Of a stretch of DNA of 64,000 bases, positions 35,860 to 46,709 are shown in pieces. This DNA comes from Bartonella sp. B1099. GTDB lineage: Bacteria > Pseudomonadota > Alphaproteobacteria > Rhizobiales > Rhizobiaceae. Made by a program: the position numbers and the translations under genes. The stretch spans positions 1,210,001-1,274,000 of the forward strand of contig NZ_CALYLN010000001.1 in assembly GCF_944801835.1 (NCBI RefSeq), in the 5' to 3' direction. The notes beneath the pieces were generated by a model. The model was not told the DNA's origin and searched no databases. It saw only the letters and a program-made list of their open reading frames with translations. Positions within the stretch are counted from its first letter, which is position 1; every line of letters begins with the position of its first letter.

Positions 35860-36642
35860 TTAATTGATATTAAGATGAATCCAGACAGGAACATGGTCGG
35901 ATGGTTTTTGGTATCCCCTTACTTCTGTTTGACTATGAGCGCAAATAAGGTGATCAACTGCTTCTGGTGATAAGAGTAAATGATCAATGCGAATCCCATT
36001 ATTTTTAGGCCATGCTCCAGCTTGGAAATCCCAAAAACTAAAGGAGGGTGTATCGGTGACATTTCGGATAGCATCGTAAAGACCTAAATGAAGGATACGC
36101 TGTAATGCTTTTCTTGTTTTTTGAAGAAATAAGGCATCTTGATTCCATTCTTGAGGTTTTTTTGCATCGAGTGGGGTAGGGATGACGTTATAATCACCGG
36201 CTAGAACAAGGGGCTCCTCATACGCAAGCAATGATTTTGCATGTGCATATAACCTTTCCATCCATTCCATCTTATAGGAATATTTTTCACTCTCAATAGG
36301 GTTTCCATTTGGCAAATAGAGCGATGCAACACGAATAACGCCTTTATTTATTGAATAAACAGCTTCAATATAACGTGCTTGTTCATCATTATTATTGCCA
36401 GGTAGTCGACGGATTATTTCATCCGGTGTTTTTTTAGAAAGAATCGCAACGCCATTAAAACTTTTTTGTCCGTGTGTTTCTATATGGTAACCTAGATTTT
36501 CAATTGCATCACGTGGAAAATTTTCATCAATACTTTTAATTTCCTGTAGACAGACTATATCTGGCTGATTTTGCTGTAGCCATTGATATAATGTTTCGTG
36601 TCGTGCTTTTATTCCGGCAATATTCCACGTTGCTATTTTCAT
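35860..36642 (-). CDS. xthA: Exodeoxyribonuclease III (AP endonuclease)
   Basis: DNA repair nuclease cutting at abasic sites, 260 residues from the second ATG (36642, MKIATWNIAG); the frame opens 12 nt earlier at 36654. Catalytic marks in order: the Asn in TWNIAG, the Glu in IVCLQEIK (residue 34), SYK-type Tyr region YLPNGNPIESEKY near 109, the Asp/Asn pair in VLAGDYNV near 152, FWDF near 209, and RIDHLLLSPE and SDHVPVW at the end with the catalytic His. All are present. The gene is divergent from the ribosomal cluster and faces the same way as the glt genes. Confidence 0.95.
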   Translation of the reverse strand: MKIATWNIAGIKARHETLYQWLQQNQPDIVCLQEIKSIDENFPRDAIENLGYHIETHGQKSFNGVAILSKKTPDEIIRRLPGNNNDEQARYIEAVYSINKGVIRVASLYLPNGNPIESEKYSYKMEWMERLYAHAKSLLAYEEPLVLAGDYNVIPTPLDAKKPQEWNQDALFLQKTRKALQRILHLGLYDAIRNVTDTPSFSFWDFQAGAWPKNNGIRIDHLLLSPEAVDHLICAHSQTEVRGYQKPSDHVPVWIHLNIN

Positions 36643-36847
36643 GGTACTCATCATTCGATATCAAATATACAATTCAATTTGCTGCGTTAATATTTTATCG
36701 CAGTCACATTATTGTTTTTTATTTACTAGGGCGATATTACTATGGTAAATTGATTTATCAAGAGACCCCCAAAAAGCAAAAAAGGCAAATTTAAAGTTTT
36801 AAAATTTAATTTATTTTCATTTTTGAAAACTTTCTGCTGTTTAGTTC

Positions 36848-36876
36848 TTGACGAATGTCTGTGTTCTCGCTATTAG
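36848..36876 (+). promoter_or_regulatory. Promoter candidate of the str-S10-spc-alpha cluster
   Basis: TTGACG at 36848-36853, a 17-nt spacer, then TATTAG at 36871-36876. This is close to the sigma-70 consensus. It would give a leader of about 260 nt before rpsL. No other such match lies nearer to the gene. It was not tested by any transcript data. Confidence 0.6.
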
Positions 36877-36991
36877 ACACGAGCGTAACCGATGTAGAAA
36901 TGATCTTTTGTTTTGGATATAACCCAAAAGGTCCTTCAGACGGGTGTTGAAAAGATTAAAAGCAAATGCTAGTGCAAAAGGCTATTGCCTT

Positions 36992-37036
36992 CTCTGCTTA
37001 TGATCGGGTAGACTGTTTTTAGCAGCTGTGCCCGAT
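36992..37036 (+). promoter_or_regulatory. Leader hairpin upstream of rpsL
   Basis: ATCGGG (37002-37007 region) pairs with CCCGAT about 28 nt later, with CTG/CAG closing an inner stem. It lies in the predicted rpsL leader, where ribosomal-protein autoregulation could act. Only the pairing is seen; no protein binding site is recognised. Confidence 0.4.
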
Positions 37037-37144
37037 TTTGTGTGTAGAGTAAGATATCTATACCAATTTTGTTGGTGTGGGTGGAGATAAAATAGAAAAG
37101 CCCGATTGGGTGAGACGAATGTAAATCGAAAAGAGGAAGGTTGC

Positions 37145-37516
37145 ATGCCTACCGTAAACCAGTTGATTCGCAAGCCGCGTGTGGCGCCAGTTAAACGTAA
37201 TAAGGTTCCTGCTCTGCAGTCGAATCCACAGAAGCGTGGTGTTTGTACACGTGTTTATACAACAACGCCGAAGAAGCCTAATTCGGCTCTTCGTAAAGTT
37301 GCTAAAATTCGCTTGACGAATGGATTTGAAGTGATTGGTTATATTCCTGGAGAGGGACATAATCTTCAAGAGCACTCTGTTGTGATGATCCGTGGTGGTC
37401 GTGTGAAAGATTTGCCAGGGGTTCGTTATCACATTATTCGTGGTTTGCTTGATACCCAAGGTGTTAAGAATCGTAAACAGCGTCGTTCAAAGTATGGCGC
37501 GAAGCGTCCAAAGTAA
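37145..37516 (+). CDS. rpsL: 30S ribosomal protein S12
   Basis: 123 residues from ATG 37145 ([10 protein letters not shown]); the frame is open 39 nt further upstream but GAGGAAGG supports this start. Decoding-centre protein. The conserved loops [19 protein letters not shown] (wild-type Lys at the streptomycin-resistance position 42) and [16 protein letters not shown] are unchanged. First gene of the long plus-strand translation cluster; rpsG follows after 18 nt. Confidence 0.97.
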   Translation: MPTVNQLIRKPRVAPVKRNKVPALQSNPQKRGVCTRVYTTTPKKPNSALRKVAKIRLTNGFEVIGYIPGEGHNLQEHSVVMIRGGRVKDLPGVRYHIIRGLLDTQGVKNRKQRRSKYGAKRPK

Positions 37517-37534
37517 TATTGAGAGACAAAGCCA

Positions 37535-38005
37535 ATGTCCCGTCGTCATAGAGCAGAAAAGCGTGAAATTAATCCAGATCCTAAATTTGGTGATTTGGTT
37601 ATTACAAAATTTATGAATGCCATTATGTTTGATGGTAAAAAATCAGTTGCAGAGCGTATTGTTTATGGTGCGCTTGATTCTGTAGAGAAAAAAGTAAAAA
37701 CAGATCCAGTAGATCTCTTTCATCGGGCTTTAGAGAATGTTGCTCCTCATATTGAAGTTCGTTCTCGTCGTGTTGGGGGGGCTACTTATCAGGTTCCGAT
37801 TGATGTTCGTCCTGATCGTCGTCAGGCTCTTGCTATTCGTTGGTTGATTTCGGCGGCGCGTGGGCGGAATGAGACGACGATGATTGAGCGTTTATCGGGT
37901 GAACTCATGGATGCGGCTAATAATCGCGGTTCTGCCGTGAAAAAGCGTGAAGATGTTCATCGTATGGCTGAAGCTAACCGTGCGTTCTCACATTATCGCT
38001 GGTAG
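37535..38005 (+). CDS. rpsG: 30S ribosomal protein S7
   Basis: 156 residues, the usual length. Binds the 3' major domain of 16S rRNA and starts head assembly. [20 protein letters not shown] at the start and [20 protein letters not shown] in the middle are family-typical, as is the end [25 protein letters not shown] precedes the start weakly. In E. coli S7 is the translational repressor of the str operon; no matching site was identified here. Confidence 0.96.
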   Translation: MSRRHRAEKREINPDPKFGDLVITKFMNAIMFDGKKSVAERIVYGALDSVEKKVKTDPVDLFHRALENVAPHIEVRSRRVGGATYQVPIDVRPDRRQALAIRWLISAARGRNETTMIERLSGELMDAANNRGSAVKKREDVHRMAEANRAFSHYRW

Positions 38006-38029
38006 AAGTTTTAAACTAAGGCAAATATA

Positions 38030-40114
38030 ATGGCTCGCGAATATAAAATTGAAGATTATCGTAATTTTGGTATTATGGCGCATATTGATGCCGGTAAGAC
38101 TACGATGACTGAACGTATTCTGTTCTATACGGGTAAGAATCATAAAATCGGTGAGACCCATGATGGTGCTTCTACGATGGATTGGATGGAGCAGGAACAA
38201 GAACGCGGCATTACCATCACATCTGCTGCGACGACGACTTTTTGGGAAGGGCGTGATGGTCGCAAGCGGCGCTTTAATATTATTGATACGCCAGGGCACG
38301 TTGATTTTACTATTGAGGTTGAGCGTTCTTTGCGTGTTCTTGATGGGGCGATAGCATTATTGGATGCGAATGCTGGTGTGGAGCCTCAGACAGAAACTGT
38401 TTGGCGGCAGGCTGAGAAGTATCGTGTTCCGCGCATGGTTTTTGTTAATAAAATGGATAAAATAGGTGCTGATTTTTACCGCAGTGTCGAGATGGTTGGT
38501 ACTCGGTTGGGGGCTAAGGCGCTTGTTGTGCAGTTACCGATTGGTGCTGAAAATGACTTTGAAGGTGTTGTTGATCTTGTTGAGATGAAGGCTTTAAAGT
38601 GGGATGGTTCTATTGGTGCCTCAGCAGTGATAAGTGAAATTCCTTCTGACTTAAAGGAAAAGGCTGAAGAATATCGCGAAAAACTCATTGAAATGGCTGT
38701 GGAGGTCGATGAGGCTGCTATGGAGGCTTATTTGGAAGGTGTTATGCCAACCAACGAGCAACTTGTTTCTCTTATTCGTAAGGGAACCGTAGAGGTTCAG
38801 TTTCATCCTGTTCTTTGTGGTACAGCTTTTAAAAACAAGGGTGTACAGCCGCTTTTGGATGCTGTTGTTTCTTATCTTCCTTCTCCGATTGATATTCCAG
38901 CGATTAAGGGCATTGATGTGAAGACTGAAACTGAGACGACACGCGAATCTTCTGATGAAGCTCCGCTCTCTATGCTTGCTTTTAAAATTATGAATGATCC
39001 TTTTGTTGGTTCGTTGACTTTCTGCCGTATTTACTCTGGTAAGGTTCACAAAGGTATTTCTCTTGAGAATACTGTGAAGAAGAAGAAAGAGCGTTTGGGA
39101 CGTATGCTTCAAATGCATTCAAATTCTCGTGAGGATATTGAAGAGGCATTTGCTGGTGATATTGTTGCTCTTGCTGGTCTTAAGGAGACAACAACAGGTG
39201 ATACGCTTTGTGATCCTTTGAAGCCTGTTATTTTGGAGCGGATGGAATTTCCAGAACCTGTTATTGAAATTGCAATTGAACCAAAAACAAAAGCAGATCA
39301 GGAAAAAATGGGTATTGCTCTTAATCGTTTGGCTGCGGAAGATCCTTCATTTCGCGTTAAGTCGGATGAGGAGTCAGGTCAGACTATTATTGCTGGAATG
39401 GGTGAACTTCATCTTGATATTATCGTTGATCGTATGCGGCGTGAGTTTAAGGTTGAGGCAAATGTTGGGCAGCCTCAGGTTGCTTATCGTGAGTCAATTA
39501 CTAAAATGGCGGAAATTGATTATACCCATAAAAAACAATCAGGTGGTGCTGGTCAATTTGCTCGTGTAAAGATTATTTTTGAGCCTCATGAAGGTGATGA
39601 TTTTATTTTTGAATCGAAGATTGTTGGTGGTGCTGTTCCTAAAGAATATATTCCGGGCGTTCAAAAAGGGATTGAAAGTGTTATGGGGTCAGGTCCTCTT
39701 GCGGGATTTCCTATGCTTGGCGTAAAGGCGACACTCATTGACGGTGGTTATCACGATGTTGATTCGTCTGTATTGGCTTTTGAGATTGCTGCTCGTGCGG
39801 CTTTTCGTGATGGAGCAAAGAAGGCTGGTGCACAGCTTCTTGAACCAATCATGAAGGTGGAGGTTGTTACACCAGATGATTATGTTGGTGATGTTATTGG
39901 TGATCTCAATTCTCGTCGGGGGCAGATTTCAGGAACTGAAGCGCGCGGTATTGCAACAGTTGTGAATGCGATGGTTCCATTGGCAAATATGTTTGGTTAT
40001 GTGAATACTCTTCGCTCTATGAGCCAGGGGCGTGCGCAGTATACGATGCAGTTTGATCATTACGAGCCTGTCCCTTCGGCTGTTGCTTTGGAGATTCAAA
40101 AGAAATACGCGTAA
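38030..40114 (+). CDS. fusA: Elongation factor G
   Basis: Translocation GTPase, 694 residues. G1 loop AHIDAGKTT near residue 16, switch region [11 protein letters not shown] near 58, G3 DTPGHVDF near 87, and G4 NKMDKIGAD near 141. Domain II starts around [14 protein letters not shown]. Domain IV is marked by [23 protein letters not shown] and the end by the [11 protein letters not shown] loop. Intact; 24 nt after rpsG and 63 nt before tuf. Confidence 0.96.
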   Translation: MAREYKIEDYRNFGIMAHIDAGKTTMTERILFYTGKNHKIGETHDGASTMDWMEQEQERGITITSAATTTFWEGRDGRKRRFNIIDTPGHVDFTIEVERSLRVLDGAIALLDANAGVEPQTETVWRQAEKYRVPRMVFVNKMDKIGADFYRSVEMVGTRLGAKALVVQLPIGAENDFEGVVDLVEMKALKWDGSIGASAVISEIPSDLKEKAEEYREKLIEMAVEVDEAAMEAYLEGVMPTNEQLVSLIRKGTVEVQFHPVLCGTAFKNKGVQPLLDAVVSYLPSPIDIPAIKGIDVKTETETTRESSDEAPLSMLAFKIMNDPFVGSLTFCRIYSGKVHKGISLENTVKKKKERLGRMLQMHSNSREDIEEAFAGDIVALAGLKETTTGDTLCDPLKPVILERMEFPEPVIEIAIEPKTKADQEKMGIALNRLAAEDPSFRVKSDEESGQTIIAGMGELHLDIIVDRMRREFKVEANVGQPQVAYRESITKMAEIDYTHKKQSGGAGQFARVKIIFEPHEGDDFIFESKIVGGAVPKEYIPGVQKGIESVMGSGPLAGFPMLGVKATLIDGGYHDVDSSVLAFEIAARAAFRDGAKKAGAQLLEPIMKVEVVTPDDYVGDVIGDLNSRRGQISGTEARGIATVVNAMVPLANMFGYVNTLRSMSQGRAQYTMQFDHYEPVPSAVALEIQKKYA

Positions 40115-40177
40115 TTTCAGGTTGGTAGATTAATTTTTAACTTAGTCCTTGGCTTGGACGGAAAATGGAGAGCTCAA

Positions 40178-41353
40178 ATGGCGAAGAGCAAATTTGAACG
40201 AACGAAACCGCATGTTAATATTGGTACGATTGGTCACGTTGATCATGGGAAGACTTCATTGACAGCAGCGATTACGAAATTTTTTGGTGAGTTTAAAGCA
40301 TATGATCAAATTGATGCAGCACCAGAAGAGCGTGCCCGTGGTATTACCATTTCTACAGCACACGTTGAGTATGAAACGGAAAATCGTCACTATGCCCACG
40401 TTGACTGTCCTGGACACGCAGATTATGTGAAAAACATGATCACAGGGGCAGCGCAGATGGATGGTGCCATTTTGGTTGTTTCTGCAGCTGATGGTCCGAT
40501 GCCACAGACACGTGAGCATATTTTGCTTGCTCGTCAGGTTGGAGTTCCAGCGATTGTTGTTTTCCTCAATAAAGTTGATCAGGTTGATGATGCGGAGCTT
40601 TTGGAACTTGTAGAGCTTGAGGTTCGGGAACTTTTATCCAAATATGATTTTCCAGGAGATGAAATCCCAATTGTAAAAGGTTCTGCGTTAGCTGCCCTTG
40701 AGGACAAGGATAAAAGCATTGGTGAAGATGCGGTTCGTCTTTTGATGAGTGAGGTTGATAATTATATTCCAACCCCTGAACGTCCTGTTGATCAACCATT
40801 CTTGATGCCGATAGAAGATGTATTTTCGATATCGGGACGTGGAACGGTTGTTACGGGTCGTGTTGAGCGTGGTATTATTAAAGTTGGCGAGGAAATTGAG
40901 ATTATCGGTATTCGTCCAACATCTAAGACGACGGTGACGGGTGTTGAAATGTTCCGCAAGCTTTTAGATCAAGGTCAAGCTGGTGATAATATTGGCGCGC
41001 TGCTTCGTGGTGTTGATCGTGAAGGGATTGAGCGTGGTCAGGTATTGGCGAAGCCTGGGTCGGTTACCCCGCATACACGTTTTAAAGCCGAGGCTTACAT
41101 TTTGACGAAAGATGAAGGGGGTCGTCATACACCTTTTTTCACGAATTATCGTCCACAGTTTTACTTCCGTACGACGGATGTTACAGGTATTGTTACGCTT
41201 CCAGAAGGAACAGAAATGGTTATGCCCGGTGATAATATTGCGATGGATGTGTCACTGATTGTGCCGATAGCAATGGAAGAGAAGCTTCGTTTTGCTATTC
41301 GTGAAGGTGGTCGTACTGTTGGTGCCGGTATCGTCTCTAAGATCATTGAATAA
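40178..41353 (+). CDS. tuf: Elongation factor Tu
   Basis: GTPase that delivers aminoacyl-tRNA, 391 residues from ATG 40178 ([14 protein letters not shown]); the frame is open upstream to 40154 without family support, and GGAGAG lies just before the chosen start. G1 GHVDHGKT at 19-26, [15 protein letters not shown]3 [10 protein letters not shown]4 NKVDQVDD. The domain II-III marks [16 protein letters not shown] and [20 protein letters not shown] are normal. Alphaproteobacteria often carry a second tuf elsewhere; only one is in this window. Confidence 0.96.
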   Translation: MAKSKFERTKPHVNIGTIGHVDHGKTSLTAAITKFFGEFKAYDQIDAAPEERARGITISTAHVEYETENRHYAHVDCPGHADYVKNMITGAAQMDGAILVVSAADGPMPQTREHILLARQVGVPAIVVFLNKVDQVDDAELLELVELEVRELLSKYDFPGDEIPIVKGSALAALEDKDKSIGEDAVRLLMSEVDNYIPTPERPVDQPFLMPIEDVFSISGRGTVVTGRVERGIIKVGEEIEIIGIRPTSKTTVTGVEMFRKLLDQGQAGDNIGALLRGVDREGIERGQVLAKPGSVTPHTRFKAEAYILTKDEGGRHTPFFTNYRPQFYFRTTDVTGIVTLPEGTEMVMPGDNIAMDVSLIVPIAMEEKLRFAIREGGRTVGAGIVSKIIE

Positions 41354-41368
41354 ATAATGCTTGTTGAG

Positions 41369-41388
41369 CGCCTTAATTATTGAAGGCG
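41369..41388 (+). terminator. Hairpin between tuf and rpsJ
   Basis: CGCCTT, an 8-nt loop, AAGGCG, followed by TTTTAT. Short stem, 15 nt after the tuf stop and 27 nt before rpsJ. It may give partial termination between the str and S10 sections of the cluster. Confidence 0.5.
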
Positions 41389-41414
41389 TTTTATATGACA
41401 GGGAAATAAAGAGC

Positions 41415-41723
41415 ATGAACAGTCAAAATATTCGTATTCGCTTGAAAGCGTTTGATCATAGAATTCTTGATACATCGACACGTGAGATTGTATCGACTGC
41501 TAAGCGGACTGGTGCAAATGTCCGTGGTCCTATTCCGCTTCCGACGCGGATTGAGAAATTTACGGTCAATCGTGGACCGCATATCGATAAGAAGAGTCGT
41601 GAGCAGTTTGAAATGCGTACGCATAAGCGTCTTCTTGATATTGTTGATCCAACGCCGCAAACAGTGGATGCGCTTATGAAGCTCGATCTTTCTGCTGGTG
41701 TGGATGTAGAAATTAAGCTCTGA
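41415..41723 (+). CDS. rpsJ: 30S ribosomal protein S10 (NusE)
   Basis: 102 residues from ATG 41415 ([16 protein letters not shown]). A frame extending to 41361 has no family support. Also the NusE antitermination factor that links transcription to translation through NusB/Nus[21 protein letters not shown] and the end [17 protein letters not shown] are typical. First gene of the S10 section. Confidence 0.96.
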   Translation: MNSQNIRIRLKAFDHRILDTSTREIVSTAKRTGANVRGPIPLPTRIEKFTVNRGPHIDKKSREQFEMRTHKRLLDIVDPTPQTVDALMKLDLSAGVDVEIKL

Positions 41724-41750
41724 GGTTTGAGGACAGAAGGAACAGACCCG

Positions 41751-42488
41751 ATGCGTTCAGGTGTAATAGCACAGAAGCTGGGCATGACCCGTATTTATAA
41801 TGATGCTGGTGAGCATGTGCCGGTGACAGTACTTCGTTTGGAGAATTGTCAAGTCGTTGCTCAGCGTACAGTTGAAAAGAATGGTTATACTGCTGTTCAA
41901 TTAGGTGTAGGCTTTGCTAAGGTTAAGAATACTTCACAAGCTCTTCGTGGACATTTTGCTAAGGCTTCTGTTGAGCCTAAAGCCAAAATAGCAGAGTTTC
42001 GTGTGAGCCCCGATAATCTTCTTGATATCGGTACAGAGATTACAGTGGAACATTTTGTTCCAGGACAGAGAGTTGATGTGACTGGTACCAGTATTGGTAA
42101 GGGGTTTGCTGGTGTTATGAAACGGCATAACTTTGGTGGGCATCGTGCTTCCCATGGTAATTCGATTACACATCGTGCGCATGGTTCTACGGGACAGTGC
42201 CAAGATCCTGGTAAAGTGTTTAAAGGGAAAAAAATGGCTGGCCATATGGGGCAGGTGCGTGTAACAACACAAAATATTGAAGTTATTTCCACTGACATTG
42301 AACGTGGTTTAATTTTAGTGCGTGGTGCTGTTTCTGGTTCGAAGGGTTCTTGGATCTTGGTAAGAGATGCCGTGAAGAAACCTCTTCCTGATAATGCTCC
42401 AAAGCCTGCTGGTATTCGCCGTCTTGTGAAGGAGAAAACGGAAATGGTTACTCCGGTGATGGAAACCTCTGAAGTTGAGGGAGCCTAA
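41751..42488 (+). CDS. rplC: 50S ribosomal protein L3
   Basis: 245 residues from ATG 41751 ([16 protein letters not shown]), with GAAGGA upstream; the frame opens earlier at 41727. Early assembly protein near the peptidyl transferase centre. [19 protein letters not shown] and the [20 protein letters not shown] loop are conserved, including the Gln methylated by PrmB in other bacteria. The tail after [11 protein letters not shown] is longer than in E. coli, as usual in Rhizobiales. Confidence 0.96.
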   Translation: MRSGVIAQKLGMTRIYNDAGEHVPVTVLRLENCQVVAQRTVEKNGYTAVQLGVGFAKVKNTSQALRGHFAKASVEPKAKIAEFRVSPDNLLDIGTEITVEHFVPGQRVDVTGTSIGKGFAGVMKRHNFGGHRASHGNSITHRAHGSTGQCQDPGKVFKGKKMAGHMGQVRVTTQNIEVISTDIERGLILVRGAVSGSKGSWILVRDAVKKPLPDNAPKPAGIRRLVKEKTEMVTPVMETSEVEGA

Positions 42489-42490
42489 TA

Positions 42491-43111
42491 ATGGATCTTG
42501 TAATTAAAACACTTGATGGCAATGAAGCTGGTAAATTAAAAGTTTCTGAATCTATCTTTGATCTTGTTCCGCGTGAGGACATTTTACAACGTGTTGTTCG
42601 TTGGCAGCTTGCTCGTCGTCAACAGGGAACGCATCAGTCCCAGGGGCGATCTGATGTGTCACGAACGGGGGCAAAGATGTTTAAACAAAAGGGAACTGGG
42701 CGTGCTCGACATTCATCTGCACGTGCACCACAGTTTCGAGGTGGGGGTAAAGCACATGGGCCGGTGGTTCGTAGCCATGCGCATGACCTTCCTAAAAAGA
42801 TTCGTGCTCTTGGATTGCGTCTTGCTTTATCTGCAAAATTAAAAGCAAAAGATTTAATTATTGTGGATGAGTTGACTGTTAAAGATGCTAGAACGAAAAA
42901 GCTTGTTTCTCATTTTTCTAAACTTGGCTTTAATAATGCTCTGTTGATTGGTGGTAAAGAGATTGATATTAACTTTTCTCGTGCAGCATCGAATATCCCT
43001 AATATTGATATTTTGCCCATTCAGGGAATTAATGTTTATGATATTTTGCGTCGCAGCAAACTTGTTTTATCAAAGGCAGCTGTTGAGGCTCTTGAGGAGC
43101 GTTTTAAATGA
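42491..43111 (+). CDS. rplD: 50S ribosomal protein L4
   Basis: 206 residues. Contacts the exit tunnel through the loop rich in Arg/Lys/Gly ([20 protein letters not shown] and [15 protein letters not shown]). In E. coli it also represses its own operon; no such site was recognised. Starts 2 nt after rplC and overlaps rplW by 4 nt. Confidence 0.96.
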
Positions 43112-43401
43112 CAGATCTTCGCCATTATGATGTAATTATTAGTCCAGTTATTACTGAAAAGTCGACTATGATTTCTGAATATAATCAAGTTGCTTTTAAT
43201 GTCGCGCCGAAAGCGACGAAACCTGAAATTAAGGCTGCTGTTGAAGCGCTTTTTAGCGTGAAAGTAAAAGCAGTTAACACGATAGTCCGTAAGGGTAAAG
43301 TGAAACGTTTTAAAGGTATTGTTGGTCGGCAGAGTGATGTCAAAAAAGCGATCGTAACTCTGGCCAGTGGTCAGACTATCGACGTTTCGACAGGTCTTTA
43401 A
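43108..43401 (+). CDS. rplW: 50S ribosomal protein L23
   Basis: 97 residues. Sits at the tunnel exit and docks trigger factor and [23 protein letters not shown] and [20 protein letters not shown] are family-typical. ATGA overlap with rplD; SD AGGAGCG in the rplD end. Confidence 0.95.
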
Positions 43402-43422
43402 AGAGGCTCGGAGATAGGAATA

Positions 43423-44256
43423 ATGGCACTTAAGCAATTTAATCCAACGACACCTGGGCAGCGTCAGCTTGTCATTGTGGAACGTTCTTGTCTTTATAAG
43501 GGAAAACCTGTAAAGATGTTGACAGAAGGTTTGTCTTCAAAGGGTGGACGTAATAATCGCGGTCGTGTTACTGCTCGTTTTCAGGGTGGTGGCCATAAAC
43601 GGAGTTACCGTTTTGTCGACTTTAAGCGTCTTAAGCGTGATGTTTCAGCGAAAGTTGAGCGTTTAGAGTATGATCCTAATCGCACTGCTTTTATTGCACT
43701 CATTCGCTATGAGGATGGACAATTAAGTTATATCCTTGCACCACAGCGTCTTGGTGTTGGTGATTGTGTTGTTGCTGGTTTAAATGTTGATGTTAAACCA
43801 GGAAATGCTATGCCCCTTGGTAATATGCCGGTAGGTACAATTATTCATAATGTTGAAATGAAGCCGGGAAAAGGGGGGCAGATTGCACGTTCAGCGGGTG
43901 CTTATGCACAGTTGGTTGGGCGAGATCATGGCATGGCTATTCTTCGTTTGAATTCTGGTGAACAGCGTTTGGTCTCTAGCAGCTGTTTTGCAACGGTTGG
44001 TGCTGTTTCAAATCCTGATCATGGGAATATTAATGATGGTAAGGCAGGTCGGTCACGTTGGCGTGGTAAGCGTCCCCATGTTCGTGGTGTTGCTATGAAC
44101 CCCGTTGATCATCCACACGGTGGTGGTGAAGGTCGTACATCGGGGGGGCGTCACCCAGTGTCTCCTTGGGGTAAGCCTACGAAAGGTAAGCGTACGCGCT
44201 CCAACAAAGCCACTGATAAATTTATTATGCGTACGCGTCATCAGCGCAAGAAATAA
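43423..44256 (+). CDS. rplB: 50S ribosomal protein L2
   Basis: 277 residues. Needed for subunit joining and peptidyl transfer. The conserved C-terminal segment [20 protein letters not shown] carries the functional His. [20 protein letters not shown] near the start is normal. Slightly longer than E. coli L2 (273), as in other alphaproteobacteria. Confidence 0.96.
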   Translation: MALKQFNPTTPGQRQLVIVERSCLYKGKPVKMLTEGLSSKGGRNNRGRVTARFQGGGHKRSYRFVDFKRLKRDVSAKVERLEYDPNRTAFIALIRYEDGQLSYILAPQRLGVGDCVVAGLNVDVKPGNAMPLGNMPVGTIIHNVEMKPGKGGQIARSAGAYAQLVGRDHGMAILRLNSGEQRLVSSSCFATVGAVSNPDHGNINDGKAGRSRWRGKRPHVRGVAMNPVDHPHGGGEGRTSGGRHPVSPWGKPTKGKRTRSNKATDKFIMRTRHQRKK

Positions 44257-44271
44257 GAAAGGTAGTCTGAA

Positions 44272-44550
44272 GTGGTTCGTTCAGTTTGGAAAGGTCCGTT
44301 TGTTGACGGCTATCTTCTTGGTAAAGCAGAGAAGGTACGTGCAAGTGGGCGCAATGAAGTTATAAAAATATGGAGTCGTCGCTCTACTATTTTGCCGCAA
44401 TTTGTTGGTTTAACTTTTGGTGTTTACAACGGCAATAAGCATATTCCTGTTTCTGTTTCTGAAGAGATGGTTGGACATAAGTTTGGTGAGTTCGCTCCTA
44501 CCCGGACTTATTATGGTCATGGTGCCGATAAAAAAGCGAAGAGGAAGTAG
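44272..44550 (+). CDS. rpsS: 30S ribosomal protein S19
   Basis: 92 residues with a GTG start ([15 protein letters not shown]), consistent with the usual [10 protein letters not shown] start and with GAAAGGTAG upstream. Head protein near the A-site finger. [22 protein letters not shown] and APTRTYYGH are conserved. Confidence 0.94.
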
Positions 44551-44552
44551 GA

Positions 44553-44942
44553 ATGGGAAAAGCTAAGGTTCCACGCCAGCTTAAAGATAATGAAGCAAAG
44601 GCTGTCACACGAACAATTCGTGTTAGTCCGCAGAAGCTTAATTTGGTTGCTGCAATGATTCGTGGTAAAAGAGTTAATGTAGCGCTTGCTGATTTAACGT
44701 TTTCGCGTAAACGTATTGCTGCTACTGTGAAAAAAACGCTTGAATCAGCAATTGCAAACGCAGAAAATAACCACGATCTTGACATTGATTCGCTTGTTGT
44801 AGCAGAAGCTTATGTTGGTAAGTCGATCGTGATGAAGCGCTTTCATGTTCGTGGTCGCGGGCGTGCGAGTCGAATTGAGCGTCCATTTTCACATCTTACT
44901 GTTATTGTTCGTGAAGTTAGCGAAAAAGTGGAGGCCGCGTAA
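44553..44942 (+). CDS. rplV: 50S ribosomal protein L22
   Basis: 129 residues. Lines the exit tunnel with a long hairpin ([20 protein letters not shown] and [17 protein letters not shown]), where macrolide-resistance changes occur; no unusual insertion is seen. Begins 2 nt after rpsS and shares its last base with the rpsC start. Confidence 0.95.
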   Translation: MGKAKVPRQLKDNEAKAVTRTIRVSPQKLNLVAAMIRGKRVNVALADLTFSRKRIAATVKKTLESAIANAENNHDLDIDSLVVAEAYVGKSIVMKRFHVRGRGRASRIERPFSHLTVIVREVSEKVEAA

Positions 44943-45652
44943 TGGGTCAGAAGATCAATCCAATAGGACTTCGTCTTGGTGTTAATCGGACCTGGGATTC
45001 TCGTTGGTATGCTGATAGTGGTGAATATGGACGTCTTCTTCATGAAGATTTGAAAATTCGCTCTTATGTGCTTGAAGAGCTTAAACAGGCTGCGATATCT
45101 AAGGTTGTTATTGAGCGCCCTCATAAAAAATGTCGTGTTACGATTCATTCTGCACGTCCTGGTTTGATTATCGGTAAAAAGGGTGCTGATATCGAAAAGC
45201 TTCGTCGTAAGCTTTCAGAAATGACGAATGCTGAGACTTCGTTGAATATTGTAGAGATTCGTAAACCAGAGATTGATGCGACGATTATTGCACAGTCAAT
45301 TGCTCAACAATTAGAACGTCGTGTTGCTTTTCGTCGCGCCATGAAGCGTGCTGTTCAGTCTGCTATGCGTCTTGGTGCAGAAGGTATTCGTATTAATTGT
45401 TCTGGTCGTCTTGGTGGTGCTGAAATTGCGCGTATGGAATGGTATCGTGAAGGTCGTGTTCCACTTCATACCTTGCGTTCTGATGTCGATTACGGTACAG
45501 CAGAAGCTAAGACCGCTTACGGTATTTGTGGTATTAAAGTTTGGGTCTTTAAGGGTGAGATTCTTGAACATGATCCGATGGCTTCAGAACGTCGTGCTAC
45601 GGAAGCTGATCAATCTGGTTCTTCATCGAATCGTCGCCGCGAAAATGCTTAG
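44942..45652 (+). CDS. rpsC: 30S ribosomal protein S3
   Basis: 236 residues. Forms the mRNA entry channel with S4 and S5. KH domain [20 protein letters not shown] near residue 75 and [20 protein letters not shown] near 130 are intact. The overlap with rplV is one base (TAATG). The tail is charged and low-complexity ([15 protein letters not shown]). Confidence 0.96.
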   Translation: MGQKINPIGLRLGVNRTWDSRWYADSGEYGRLLHEDLKIRSYVLEELKQAAISKVVIERPHKKCRVTIHSARPGLIIGKKGADIEKLRRKLSEMTNAETSLNIVEIRKPEIDATIIAQSIAQQLERRVAFRRAMKRAVQSAMRLGAEGIRINCSGRLGGAEIARMEWYREGRVPLHTLRSDVDYGTAEAKTAYGICGIKVWVFKGEILEHDPMASERRATEADQSGSSSNRRRENA

Positions 45653-45688
45653 TTTTTGAAATTGAACTAAAATTTGGAGTAGAGAACA

Positions 45689-46102
45689 ATGTTGCAGCCA
45701 AAGCGCACAAAGTTCCGTAAGCAGTTCAAGGGCCGTATTCACGGTGTTGCGAAGGGTGGTACGGATTTGAATTTCGGTGCCTACGGTTTGAAAGCTGTTG
45801 AGCCGGAGCGGGTTACTGCTCGTCAAATTGAAGCGGCACGTCGTGCGATTACACGTTATATGAAACGTTCTGGTCGTGTATGGATTCGCATTTTTCCAGA
45901 TCTTCCGGTTACATCTAAACCAACGGAAGTTCGTATGGGTAAAGGTAAGGGAAGTGTTGATTATTGGGCTGCACGTGTTGCTCCTGGGCGCATCATGTTT
46001 GAACTTGATGGGGTTCCTGAAGATGTTGCACGTGAAGCATTAAGGTTGGGTGCTGCAAAGTTGCCTATCAAAACGCGTTTCATCCAGCGGATTGCTGAAT
46101 AA
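45689..46102 (+). CDS. rplP: 50S ribosomal protein L16
   Basis: 137 residues. Contacts A-site tRNA. The start [19 protein letters not shown] and [20 protein letters not shown] in the middle are typical. SD GGAGTAGAG precedes the ATG. 36 nt after rpsC. Confidence 0.96.
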   Translation: MLQPKRTKFRKQFKGRIHGVAKGGTDLNFGAYGLKAVEPERVTARQIEAARRAITRYMKRSGRVWIRIFPDLPVTSKPTEVRMGKGKGSVDYWAARVAPGRIMFELDGVPEDVAREALRLGAAKLPIKTRFIQRIAE

Positions 46103-46114
46103 AGAGGTTAAGCG

Positions 46115-46315
46115 ATGAGAGCCAGAGAATTACGGGCGCAAACGCTCGACCAAATGAAAGATGAATTGGCTAAACTAAAGAAAGAGCAATTTAATTTGCG
46201 CTTTCAAAAAGCAACAGGTCAATTAGAAAAGACTGCACGTGTTAGAGAAGTTCGTCGTGATATTGCGCGCATTAAGACTTTTCTTCGTCAAAAGTTAAGT
46301 GAAAGTAAGGTTTAA
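46115..46315 (+). CDS. rpmC: 50S ribosomal protein L29
   Basis: 66 residues, two helices ([20 protein letters not shown] and the [20 protein letters not shown] helix). Sits at the tunnel exit beside L23. SD AGAGGTTAAG. It lies between rplP and rpsQ as in most bacteria. Confidence 0.95.
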   Translation: MRARELRAQTLDQMKDELAKLKKEQFNLRFQKATGQLEKTARVREVRRDIARIKTFLRQKLSESKV

Positions 46316-46326
46316 GGAAATAAGAG

Positions 46327-46566
46327 ATGCCTAAACGCGTTTTGCAGGGTGTTGTTATTAGCGACAAAAGCGATAAAACTGTCGTTGTTAAAGTTGAGCG
46401 TCGTTATTCTCATCCGCTTCTTAAGAAGACTGTTCGGCAGTCTAAAAATTATAAAGCGCATGACGAAAACAACCAATTCAAGATTGGGGATCAAGTTTCT
46501 ATTCAGGAATCTAGACCAATTTCGAAAGATAAATGTTGGATTGTTGTAAAAGACAATGTAGCGTAA
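46327..46566 (+). CDS. rpsQ: 30S ribosomal protein S17
   Basis: 79 residues. OB-fold primary binder of 16S r[23 protein letters not shown] at the start and [19 protein letters not shown] in the middle are conserved. A 143-nt gap follows before rplN, wider than others in this section. Confidence 0.95.
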   Translation: MPKRVLQGVVISDKSDKTVVVKVERRYSHPLLKKTVRQSKNYKAHDENNQFKIGDQVSIQESRPISKDKCWIVVKDNVA

Positions 46567-46709
46567 TGAGCTAAGTTTATTGTTTTAGAATTTAACAGTG
46601 GTTTTTCGTTGATAAATTTGAAGATGATGACTTTGTGTTTATTTGGCAGGCAAGTCTGAGTGTATAAAAGATACAAGCGGATATATATGTTAAGAAAAGG
46701 TGGCCAGTC

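Larger units (their letters stand above)
36655..37144. other. Intergenic region between xthA and rpsL
   Basis: About 490 nt without a gene. It holds a promoter candidate at 36848-36876 and a structured leader (hairpin near 36992-37036) for the ribosomal cluster. In many alphaproteobacteria rpoC lies directly before rpsL; here it does not. Confidence 0.75.

Noticed and set aside
41456..42298. Minus-strand frames of 109-133 codons opposite rpsJ and rplC
   Set aside because: Shadows of highly conserved ribosomal protein genes; codon bias explains them.
46640..46670. Internal promoter before rplN (TTGGCA and TATAAA)
   Set aside because: The spacer is only about 14 nt, too short for a sigma-70 promoter.
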